Positions 1 to 5,227 of a DNA stretch of 5,348 nucleotides are shown here, piece after piece. The notes beneath the pieces are model-generated. The model was not told the origin of the DNA and searched no databases. It saw nothing but the letters and a program-made list of their open reading frames with translations. A program made the position numbers and the translations under genes. The stretch comes from Pseudanabaena sp. CAN_BIN31 (GTDB lineage Bacteria; Cyanobacteriota; Cyanobacteriia; Pseudanabaenales; Pseudanabaenaceae): contig JAJAZG010000375.1 of assembly GCA_026785865.1 (NCBI GenBank), positions 1 through 5,348 on the forward strand, read 5' to 3'. The stretch's first letter is position 1, and each line of letters begins with the position of its first letter.

Positions 1-66
1 AAAAACAAAAAGGGGGGGGCCCCCGGCGGGGGGGCCCAAATTTTTTTTTTTGGGGTTGGGGGGGGC
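1..66. other. Homopolymer-rich contig end, probably artefactual
   Basis: This stretch consists almost wholly of runs of A, G, C and T, including eight G at 12-19, eleven T at 41-51 and a G run ending at 65. It is unlike anything else in the window. Bases 70-81 (GCCCCGCAGCCC) read like the right arm of a GC-rich hairpin with loop GAC at 67-69. Only the inner five bases of the left arm (62-66) still match. A contig breaking down inside a hard hairpin would explain this. No gene is seen here. That it is an artefact is inferred. Confidence 0.6.
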
Positions 67-119
67 GACGCCCCGCAGCCCTAATTCTTGGGTGAAAGGG
101 GAATAGCTACTTGCTCGTG

Positions 120-125
120 TATAAT
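120..125 (+). promoter_or_regulatory. Candidate -10 box of the nuclease gene
   Basis: A perfect TATAAT lies 29 bases before the ATG at 155. No good -35 hexamer sits 16-18 bases upstream; TTGGGT at 88-93 is too far away. If real, the promoter depends on the -10 alone or on an activator. Confidence 0.35.
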
Positions 126-154
126 TCCTTCTTATCAACACGGCGGATTTGTAT

Positions 155-1216
155 ATGATCGCTAACCTTGCTAATCCAGTCACAGAAAACTTTTGGAGCG
201 AATATAACATTCGCTTAGAACCTTGGAATATTGGCTATGATGCACCAGTTAGTATCAATCCCGAAGAGATTCCCACCAGTGATAAGATAAATACTGAAGT
301 TGAATTTGGGAATGGTGACTGGCGGCCGATTCAATCCGCGATCGCACCTGAGCTTCCCAATCAAATTTTGTTTATTGATGGAAGATTACGAATCGATGCG
401 AATTTTTTGGGGCGACGTGATGATGAGATTTTGTATGGAGCCTTTGCGACAATCTCGGTGGGGGCTGTGCTGGTCGATCGCAGGATTCGTAAAGCCAAAT
501 GTGTGGCAACAGAAGTAACCAGAATTATTGCGCTCGGTGGAAATTTAACCCCGCCTGTAACGGCGATTCCTTGTCCTATGAGTGGTCGAGGAGATTTAAA
601 GTATGATCGCTGTCTTACCAGCAGTAATAATCAACCAGACACGCCTTCTCAACTAGTCCAAGGGGAAATGCTAGATGAAGAACTGCGGATTGCCAATGCT
701 CTTTCTTTAAATAAAGAGTTAATCCAAGAGAATACGCTAATTGTGCGTGATGGGCCTTTGCTTTATCGGGTCTATCAAACGCCTTATGACACAATTGGCT
801 ATGTGAAAACTATGGGTAAAGCTTATCTTAAAGGCGAACATGCTCAAGTCATGCGATCGCTAAAAGTAGGAGAACGCACGCCAGTTTTTCGGATTTCTAA
901 TACGAATGGCTCCAATCTGAGTTGGTATTTGCGATCAGGTAGTCAGGATTTAAATTATAAAAAATTGGGATATCACGACTTACATGGAATTATTCGGATC
1001 GATCTTAATGGCGGTATCCCTATTGATCGCGCTAAGGCGATCGCCGATCAAAGTACCTACCTAATTCCTCAATACGCGTCGCATCCAACTCGCGATCCCC
1101 GTGCGCCGCAAAACCTCACACCAGTAGGAGCATTAGAAAAAGAGCTTGGTCGCAGAATGGGCAGTCGCGAATTAATTTCTCGTCGTTTACGAGACTTTTT
1201 GATAAAAACAGCCTAG
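155..1216 (+). CDS. NurA-domain-like nuclease
   Basis: The product is about 353 residues with no signal peptide or membrane segment, so it is probably cytosolic. It resembles cyanobacterial proteins annotated as NurA-domain nucleases. NurA is a 5'-3' nuclease that works with the HerA helicase in DNA end processing. Supporting marks are an acidic motif FIDGRLRID (D75), a second acidic motif VRDGPLLY (D199) and a C-terminal HPTRDPRAPQNL block (H310, D314). Their order fits the metal-dependent RNase H-like fold of NurA. A reading frame also opens at TTG 149. I prefer ATG 155 because GGCGGA at 142-147 is then about seven bases away. No herA-like gene lies in the window, so a partner cannot be shown. 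The gene ends 12 bases before a strong hairpin. The family call comes from recalled similarity and is moderately secure; the catalytic role is inferred. Confidence 0.62.
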   Translation: MIANLANPVTENFWSEYNIRLEPWNIGYDAPVSINPEEIPTSDKINTEVEFGNGDWRPIQSAIAPELPNQILFIDGRLRIDANFLGRRDDEILYGAFATISVGAVLVDRRIRKAKCVATEVTRIIALGGNLTPPVTAIPCPMSGRGDLKYDRCLTSSNNQPDTPSQLVQGEMLDEELRIANALSLNKELIQENTLIVRDGPLLYRVYQTPYDTIGYVKTMGKAYLKGEHAQVMRSLKVGERTPVFRISNTNGSNLSWYLRSGSQDLNYKKLGYHDLHGIIRIDLNGGIPIDRAKAIADQSTYLIPQYASHPTRDPRAPQNLTPVGALEKELGRRMGSRELISRRLRDFLIKTA

Positions 1217-1227
1217 TTTTTTAACCT

Positions 1228-1280
1228 CCAATAAAGTTTTAAAAATGGTTGCAAAGCAACCATTTTTAAAACTTTATTGG
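1228..1280. terminator. Perfect 25-bp hairpin after the nuclease gene
   Basis: Left arm 1228-1252 and right arm 1256-1280 are exact reverse complements around a loop AAA (1253-1255). The apex is GGTTGC-AAA-GCAACC and TTTT follows at 1281-1284. It begins 12 bases after the stop codon at 1216, so a terminator or 3'-end stabiliser is likely. The stem is longer and more AT-rich than a typical intrinsic terminator, so it may instead be a dispersed repeat. The inverted repeat is certain; the function is inferred. Confidence 0.6.
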
Positions 1281-1315
1281 TTTTATAGCTATCGTCACTT
1301 GCATTAAGACAAACC

Positions 1316-1368
1316 AAAACCCAAAAAGTAGATGCGGCGCGGTGCGCCGCATCTACTTTTTGGGTTTT
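1316..1368. terminator. Second perfect 25-bp hairpin, bidirectional terminator-like
   Basis: Left arm 1316-1340 pairs exactly with right arm 1344-1368 around a loop GGT (1341-1343). The inner stem is GC-rich (GCGGCGC/GCGCCGC). The outer stem begins with AAAA and ends with TTTT, which gives a terminator shape on both strands. Stem and loop lengths match the hairpin at 1228-1280, but the arm sequences are unrelated. Confidence 0.6.
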
Positions 1369-1369
1369 A

Positions 1370-1390
1370 TAACAGCGCAAAGCGCTATTA
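1370..1390. repeat. Short hairpin with AAA loop
   Basis: TAACAGCGC (1370-1378) faces GCGCTATTA (1382-1390) across a loop AAA. Eight of nine positions pair and one C/A mismatch interrupts the stem. It starts two bases after the preceding hairpin, giving three hairpins in a row between the nuclease gene and the riboswitch. Confidence 0.5.
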
Positions 1391-1407
1391 AGAATGATGA
1401 TTATTTT

Positions 1408-1437
1408 TTGATATAGGTATCCAAATTATTGTAAAGT
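1408..1437 (+). promoter_or_regulatory. Candidate promoter of the riboswitch transcript
   Basis: TTGATA (1408-1413) and TAAAGT (1432-1437) are separated by 18 bases and resemble -35 and -10 boxes. A start a few bases later, near 1444, would put the riboswitch at the 5' end of the transcript. The -10 matches only four of six consensus positions, so the call is tentative. Confidence 0.35.
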
Positions 1438-1441
1438 CAAA

Positions 1442-1613
1442 GGCTGTTCTAGTTTTAACGGGGAACAGCCGTTAAAAGTGAAATTAAACAAAAAATTTAT
1501 TTTTAATTTAATTTCAAATGGGGAAAGTTTGGTGAAAGTCCAACACTGTACCGCAACTGTAAAAGTCGCCAAACTACAAGCTACTTTAAGTCAGAATGCC
1601 CGCTAGAACTAGC
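1442..1613 (+). promoter_or_regulatory. Cobalamin (B12) riboswitch upstream of hupE
   Basis: Several conserved elements of the cobalamin aptamer appear in order. They are GGGGAA (1520-1525), GGTGAAAGTCC (1531-1541, with TTGG/CCAA pairing in a small stem), CCGCAACTGTA (1551-1561) and the B12 box AAGTCAGAATGCCCGC (1588-1603). GTTCTAG (1446-1452) can pair with CTAGAAC (1603-1609) as a seven-base P1 closing stem. Between P1 and the core, the 5' part carries two local hairpins, 1453-1461/1469-1477 and 1480-1488/1507-1515. In this family, adenosylcobalamin binding normally represses the downstream gene. That fits a cobalt permease gene starting at 1647. Aptamer identity is well supported by the motifs; exact ends and P1 are inferred. 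Confidence 0.9.
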
Positions 1614-1627
1614 TTTAAGTCGTTTAT

Positions 1628-1644
1628 ATCTGCGAGTTACAGAT
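1628..1644 (+). promoter_or_regulatory. Possible expression-platform stem before the hupE start
   Basis: ATCTG (1628-1632) can pair with CAGAT (1640-1644), leaving loop CGAGTTA. The loop holds GAG (1634-1636), the only weak Shine-Dalgarno-like bases before ATG 1647. This suggests control at translation initiation. The stem is only five base pairs and could be chance. Confidence 0.3.
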
Positions 1645-1646
1645 CT

Positions 1647-2336
1647 ATGAATCCATCAAAATTTTTCTCGTCAATTCAGGCTAAAGCTTTGGCGATCGCC
1701 ATTTGCTTAAGTCTTTTAGCTCTTAGCTTTTTAGGAAATGCTAGCCCCGCCTTAGCACATCACCCGATGGGCGGTAAGATGCCTAGCACTTTTTTTGAAG
1801 GTTTTATGTCTGGCTTAGCTCACCCAGTAATTGGGCTTGATCATCTTGCCTTTATCGTTGTTATAGGTTTATTTGCCGCACTCAAACCCCAAGGGATTTT
1901 CATTCCCTTGTCTTTCGTTTTATCAGCAATGCTCGGCACAGGGCTTCATTTGCTAGGCGTGACCCTGCCAGTTGTGGAACTAATCGTTTCTGCTTCCATT
2001 TTACTATTTGGTATTTTGTTAGCGATCAAGAACAGCCCTAACTTATTAGTGATGATCACTTTGTCAGCAGTAGCAGGCTTGTTCCACGGTTATGCTTACG
2101 GTGAAGCGATTTTTGGCGCACAGACTACAGCTTTGGTTGCTTATTTAACAGGATTTACGGTGATTCAGCTAGTAATTTCGAGTGCTGCATTTTTTATCGG
2201 TCAGAAAGTCCTCAAGGGTGATTTTGGACAAGTATCGCCTAACTTGCGATCAGCTGGCTTGGTGATTTGCGGAATTGGCGCTGCATTCCTAGCTTCCAAT
2301 ATTTCATCTCTGATTCTCCCAGTACCGAAGGGTTAG
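1647..2336 (+). CDS. hupE: HupE/UreJ-family permease, probable cobalt uptake protein
   Basis: The product is about 229 residues. Residues 1-37 form a signal peptide with a hydrophobic core ending ALA, so the mature protein would start HHPMGG, as is usual for HupE/UreJ proteins. Family motifs follow: HPVIGLDH (59-66) in the first membrane segment and HGYAYGE (147-153), whose His, Asp and Glu residues probably bind metal. The remaining hydrophobic stretches suggest about six membrane helices. HupE/UreJ proteins carry nickel or cobalt. Position directly behind a B12 riboswitch and before cobW and cobG favours cobalt, in line with published comparative genomics that assigned B12-regulated HupE proteins to cobalt uptake. 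The frame is open from an ATG at 1596, but that ATG lies inside the B12 box, so I choose ATG 1647. This start gives a normal signal peptide, although its ribosome binding site is weak. Confidence 0.88.
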   Translation: MNPSKFFSSIQAKALAIAICLSLLALSFLGNASPALAHHPMGGKMPSTFFEGFMSGLAHPVIGLDHLAFIVVIGLFAALKPQGIFIPLSFVLSAMLGTGLHLLGVTLPVVELIVSASILLFGILLAIKNSPNLLVMITLSAVAGLFHGYAYGEAIFGAQTTALVAYLTGFTVIQLVISSAAFFIGQKVLKGDFGQVSPNLRSAGLVICGIGAAFLASNISSLILPVPKG

Positions 2337-2366
2337 ATTAGGTAGCTTGTAGAAACAATTTGCACG

Positions 2367-2390
2367 GGCAAGGGGCTTAAGCCCTTTGTT
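2367..2390 (+). terminator. Hairpin downstream of hupE
   Basis: GGCAAGGGGC (2367-2376) pairs with GCCCTTTGTT (2381-2390) across loop TTAA. The stem is ten base pairs, counting three G-U pairs. The core GGGCTTAAGCCC is a perfect palindrome. It lies about 30 bases after the stop. No T run follows directly, so it may be a weak terminator, an RNA-stabilising stem or a dispersed repeat. Confidence 0.4.
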
Positions 2391-2428
2391 AAGGCTGATA
2401 ATTTATTTTTGCAGGCTGCCTTAGCAAT

Positions 2429-2465
2429 CTAGAGAGAAAATAAGCAAAGCTTATTTTCTCTCTAG
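2429..2465. repeat. Perfect 17-bp hairpin with AAA loop before cobW
   Basis: Left arm 2429-2445 and right arm 2449-2465 are exact reverse complements around AAA (2446-2448), with apex AAGC-AAA-GCTT. The hairpin ends 31 bases before the cobW ATG and a T6 run lies at 2481-2486. It could reduce read-through from hupE or shape the cobW leader. It has the same three-base-loop form as the hairpins at 1228-1280 and 1316-1368. Confidence 0.65.
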
Positions 2466-2496
2466 GAATGGATTTTAAAATTTTTTAGAGAAAATT

Positions 2497-3537
2497 ATGG
2501 CAGCGAAAATACCTGTAACTGTGATTACTGGATTCTTAGGCAGTGGCAAAACTACCTTAATAAGAGAACAGTTACAAAATAATCAAGGTCGGCGCATTGC
2601 CGTACTTGTGAATGAATTTGGCGAGATTGGTATTGATGGCGATTTGCTGCGTTCTTGTCGTGTTTGCGATGAAGATGGCAAAGAGATTACCCCCAATATT
2701 GTGGAATTAACCAATGGCTGCCTTTGCTGCACGGTGCAAGAAGAATTTCTACCCACGATGCAAGAACTATTAAAAATACGCGATCGCATTGATTGCATTC
2801 TCATCGAAACCTCTGGCTTAGCTCTTCCTAAACCATTAATTCAAGCCTTCCGTTGGCAAGAGATTCGCAATGGCGCAACTGTTGATGGAGTGATCGCGGT
2901 AGTGGACTGCGAAGCGGTTGCTAGTGGCAGATTAGTCAGCAATCTTGATGCGTTGAATACTCAACGGCAAGAAGATCCTAATCTCGATCATGAAACTCCG
3001 ATAGAGGAGCTATTTGAGGATCAGTTAGCCTGTGCAGATTTAGTGCTATTGACTAAGACTGATTTGGTTGATGCTGATGCTCAAACCAAAGTACATTCTT
3101 GGTTAAAGCAAGAATTGCGCGACGGCGTGAAGGTCATTACTTGCGATGAAGGTAAGGTCAGTTCTGAGATTCTCTTTGGCTTTAATGCGGCGGTTGAGAA
3201 TGATTTGGATGCGCGTCCTAGTCATCATGATACGGAAGAAGAGCATGAACATGATGATGATATTAATTCGATTAATATTGTTACCGATCGCGCTTTTGAG
3301 CCAACAGAGTTATTAGCTTCTCTTAAACAAGCGATCGCCGATCAAGAAATCTATCGGATTAAGGGCTTTGTAAATGTGCCGAATAAGCCGATGCGGATGG
3401 TTTTACAGGGTGTAGGCGATCGCCTCGAGACTTCGTATGATCGCCTATGGACAAAGGATGAAACTCGGCAAACGCGCTTAGTATTTATCGGTCAAGCTTT
3501 AGAGCGATCGCGAATTGAAAAAGCACTCAATCTATAA
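2497..3537 (+). CDS. cobW: CobW-family GTPase (COG0523), probable cobalt chaperone
   Basis: This is a 346-residue soluble G3E GTPase, a normal length for CobW. The Walker A loop GFLGSGKTT is at 12-20 and the family hallmark CLCC at 75-78, within ELTNGCLCCTVQEEF. The Walker B region ETSGLALP is at 104-111 and the guanine-specificity motif TKTD at 186-189. A His/Asp/Glu-rich linker (243-255, HHDTEEEHEHDDD) is a likely extra metal-binding segment. The CobW C-terminal domain covers roughly 260-345. Family members bind metal at the CxCC site and release it on GTP hydrolysis; CobW itself is thought to supply cobalt for corrin insertion. Zinc-type COG0523 proteins look similar, so cobalt specificity rests on the neighbours: a B12 riboswitch with hupE upstream and cobG downstream. 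ATG 2497 is preceded by AGAGA at 2487-2491, a fair ribosome binding site. Confidence 0.9.
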   Translation: MAAKIPVTVITGFLGSGKTTLIREQLQNNQGRRIAVLVNEFGEIGIDGDLLRSCRVCDEDGKEITPNIVELTNGCLCCTVQEEFLPTMQELLKIRDRIDCILIETSGLALPKPLIQAFRWQEIRNGATVDGVIAVVDCEAVASGRLVSNLDALNTQRQEDPNLDHETPIEELFEDQLACADLVLLTKTDLVDADAQTKVHSWLKQELRDGVKVITCDEGKVSSEILFGFNAAVENDLDARPSHHDTEEEHEHDDDINSINIVTDRAFEPTELLASLKQAIADQEIYRIKGFVNVPNKPMRMVLQGVGDRLETSYDRLWTKDETRQTRLVFIGQALERSRIEKALNL

Positions 3538-3571
3538 ATCTGATGAAGGCGCGTTGCGCCTTCATCGGGTT
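3537..3571. repeat. Hairpin spanning the cobW-cobG junction
   Basis: GATGAAGGCGC (3542-3552) pairs perfectly with GCGCCTTCATC (3556-3566) around loop GTT. In RNA the stem can extend outward to 3537/3571 with five more pairs, two of them G-U. It starts at the last base of the cobW stop codon and contains the ATG at 3543, the first candidate start of cobG. It may act as an intercistronic attenuator or a processing/stability element. Confidence 0.65.
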
Positions 3572-3593
3572 ACTAATTTTTGGAATCTTTGCC

Positions 3594-5021
3594 TTGCAAT
3601 CCACCACTGCTATTTGTCCCAGTCTCTTTAATGCCACTTCTGCTGAAGATGGCATTCTTTCACGGATTCGCCTACCGAGTGGCCTGATCACATCTATGCA
3701 ATGTGACGCGCTTATACAGGTAGTCAATCAATTTGGTAATGGAGAAATCCAAATTACCAATCGTGCTAATCTGCAAATCCGCACCAGTCAAGCCTTAAGC
3801 CTAAAAGTTCTCCAAGATTTTCAAGATTATGGACTAGCTTCAAGCAACCCCAGTATTGACGGATTGCGGAATATTATGGCTAGTCCGACCGCAGGGATTG
3901 ATATCCATGCCAAAATCAATACAATTCCCTTCGTCAAACAATGGAATTTATATCTCGTCAATCATCCTGAACTAGAAATTCTATCCAATAAATTTAGTGT
4001 GTGCTTTGATGGCGGCGAAACGATTAGCGTCAGCGATCGCCCTAATGATATTTGCTTAGTAGCCGTAGAAATTGATCGCGAAATTTACTTTAACTTATAT
4101 TTAGGAATAGGCGATCGGGGAGAATCTCCATCAGCAGTTAATGTTTTAATTCCTTCTCAACAAGTTTTAGAAGTTCTCGCGGCATTAACAGAAATTTACC
4201 GCGACTATACAGAGCAGAAGCTCAATCAAAATTATTCTCGCGTCCGTCCTCCCCGACTAAGAGAACTGCTTCATGATTGGGGGATTGAAAGGTATCTTCA
4301 ATCCGTTGAAGAAAAGCTTGGTTACTCTTTAAGACCCTCACCCCCTCTCCCGCAGGAGAGGGGAGTAAGATCTTCCTATAAACATTTAGGAATCCATGCT
4401 CAAAAGCAATCGAAACTTTTCTATATTGGTGTGGTTATTCCCTTAGGAAGACTTACTTCGCACCAATTACAAGGCTTAGGTATTTTAGCAAAACAATATG
4501 GTAGCGGCGCTCTAAGGTTAACACCTTGGCAAAATATTCTGATTACAGATATTCTTGAGAGGAACATTGAGCAGGTAACGCGAGAAATCAAAGATTTAGG
4601 CTTATCAATTTCAGCAAATCATCCCTATGCTGCGATCGCTGCTTGTTCTGGCTCAAAAGGCTGTAAGGCGGCGCTAACGGATACGCAAGCAGATGCCAAG
4701 AAAGTTGCTGCTCATTTAGAAAATTGTATCCAACTTGATCGCCCGATCAATATCCATTTTTCTGGCTGTGATAAGTCTTGCGCTCAGCACCATCCTAGTG
4801 ATATTGCTTTAGTGGGAATTCAGCGACAAGATCCAAATAGTCCAGAAGCTTATAGGGTTTATGTCGGTGATGGAGATACTAATTTTGGTAGAGAAATCTA
4901 TGCAGAATACGCGGCAAAAGACTTACCCGCACTAATCGTCCAGTTATCGCAAGTCTATCAAAATCAGCGTTCTGACTCTAAATCATTCAAAAACAACAAA
5001 GCCAAAAATGATAAAATTTAG
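3594..5021 (+). CDS. cobG: CobG-type precorrin-3B synthase, siroheme/4Fe-4S family
   Basis: The product is about 475 residues from the chosen start. It belongs to the sulfite/nitrite reductase-like family and fits precorrin-3B synthase, which uses O2 to convert precorrin-2-derived precorrin-3A to precorrin-3B in the aerobic cobalamin route. The N-terminal block is C8-PSLF, then DGILSRIRLPSG, then NRANLQIR (56-63). The second half-repeat begins near 262. The 4Fe-4S ligands are C351 and C357 (CSGSKGC) and C392 and C396 (CDKSC). The frame is open from ATG 3543, but that ATG is buried in a hairpin and would add MKARCAFIGLLIFGIFA, a signal-like leader that is odd for a cytosolic enzyme. TTG 3594, with GGA nine bases upstream, gives an N-terminus close to relatives. 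A palindromic repeat adds about 14 residues at 247-260. The Lys/Asn-rich C-terminus may be slightly truncated. A nitrite or sulfite reductase is less likely, given the length and the cobalamin context. Confidence 0.85.
   Translation: MQSTTAICPSLFNATSAEDGILSRIRLPSGLITSMQCDALIQVVNQFGNGEIQITNRANLQIRTSQALSLKVLQDFQDYGLASSNPSIDGLRNIMASPTAGIDIHAKINTIPFVKQWNLYLVNHPELEILSNKFSVCFDGGETISVSDRPNDICLVAVEIDREIYFNLYLGIGDRGESPSAVNVLIPSQQVLEVLAALTEIYRDYTEQKLNQNYSRVRPPRLRELLHDWGIERYLQSVEEKLGYSLRPSPPLPQERGVRSSYKHLGIHAQKQSKLFYIGVVIPLGRLTSHQLQGLGILAKQYGSGALRLTPWQNILITDILERNIEQVTREIKDLGLSISANHPYAAIAACSGSKGCKAALTDTQADAKKVAAHLENCIQLDRPINIHFSGCDKSCAQHHPSDIALVGIQRQDPNSPEAYRVYVGDGDTNFGREIYAEYAAKDLPALIVQLSQVYQNQRSDSKSFKNNKAKNDKI
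4332..4373. repeat. Palindromic repeat inserted in frame in cobG
   Basis: CCCCTCTCC (4342-4350) pairs with GGAGAGGGG (4355-4363) around CGCA. The C-rich then G-rich composition breaks sharply from the AT-rich gene. It resembles the dispersed CCCTCACCCC...GGAGAGGGG repeats seen between genes in many cyanobacteria. It encodes RPSPPLPQERGVRS without a stop, in the linker between the two halves of CobG, where extra residues are likely tolerated. Confidence 0.6.
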
Positions 5022-5023
5022 CG

Positions 5024-5227
5024 ATGAGTTTTGACAACACCTGCAAATTCCTCGCCGAAACCTTTCCCAGCGACTTCGCCAGTTGGCTATTGGGGAAATC
5101 CATCAATCTCACCAAACTCGAACCATCAGAACTCCTCCTCGAACCGATCCGCGCCGACTCAGTCATCTTTCTCGAATCAGCAGAACTAATACTCCACATC
5201 GAGTTCCAACCCACATTCCGCTCGTAA
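5024..5227 (+). pseudogene. Truncated Rpn/PD-(D/E)XK nuclease-family gene
   Basis: The 67 codons match from memory the N-terminus of cyanobacterial Rpn-family proteins (recombination-promoting nuclease/putative transposase type). Marks are an initial MSFDNTCKFLAETFP, then EPSELLLEPIRADSV and LILHIEFQ. EFQ is the nuclease-like E-x-Q motif, expected before an IPxRM-DY segment. The frame then ends within about seven residues. Just after EFQ another frame reads THIPLVKEG and stops, which suggests a small deletion plus loss of the rest. Full-length relatives are several times longer, so this is a non-functional remnant. The ATG lies two bases after the cobG stop without a clear ribosome binding site. 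Codons are visibly richer in C (CTC, ATC, GCC) than in cobG, consistent with separate origin. Insertion of the adjacent transposase gene may have caused the truncation. Confidence 0.65.

Larger units (their letters stand above)
338..4639. repeat. HIP1 octamers GCGATCGC, ten dispersed copies
   Basis: Exact copies lie at 338-345, 853-860, 1037-1044, 1692-1699, 2780-2787, 3331-3338, 3416-3423, 3504-3511, 4033-4040 and 4632-4639. All are inside coding regions. HIP1 is a known highly over-represented palindrome of cyanobacterial genomes. None occurs in the last 700 bases, which include the Rpn remnant and the insertion sequence. Confidence 0.95.

Noticed and set aside
300..518. 72-residue frame inside the nuclease gene on the same strand
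   Set aside because: It overlaps a well-supported longer gene in another phase and has no recognisable motif.
1228..1390. CRISPR-like array or tandem repeats from the three hairpins
   Set aside because: The arms are unrelated in sequence, with no constant repeat or regular spacer.
1596..1646. N-terminal 17-residue extension of HupE
   Set aside because: It is encoded by the B12 box and downstream leader of the riboswitch; the protein has a complete signal peptide without it.
2583..2804. Minus-strand open frame within cobW
   Set aside because: It lies fully antisense to the conserved GTPase motifs and its composition is a by-product of the cobW codons.
3527..3727. Minus-strand frame across the cobW-cobG junction
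   Set aside because: It is antisense to the conserved CobG N-terminus, and its apparent start region comes from cobG codons and the hairpin.
3594..5021. Ferredoxin-nitrite or sulfite reductase instead of CobG
   Set aside because: It shares the Fe-S ligand pattern, but the protein is short for those enzymes and sits in a cobalamin gene cluster.
4987..5214. Minus-strand frame across the cobG end and the Rpn remnant
   Set aside because: The opposite strand carries recognisable Rpn residues; the antisense product matches nothing known to me.
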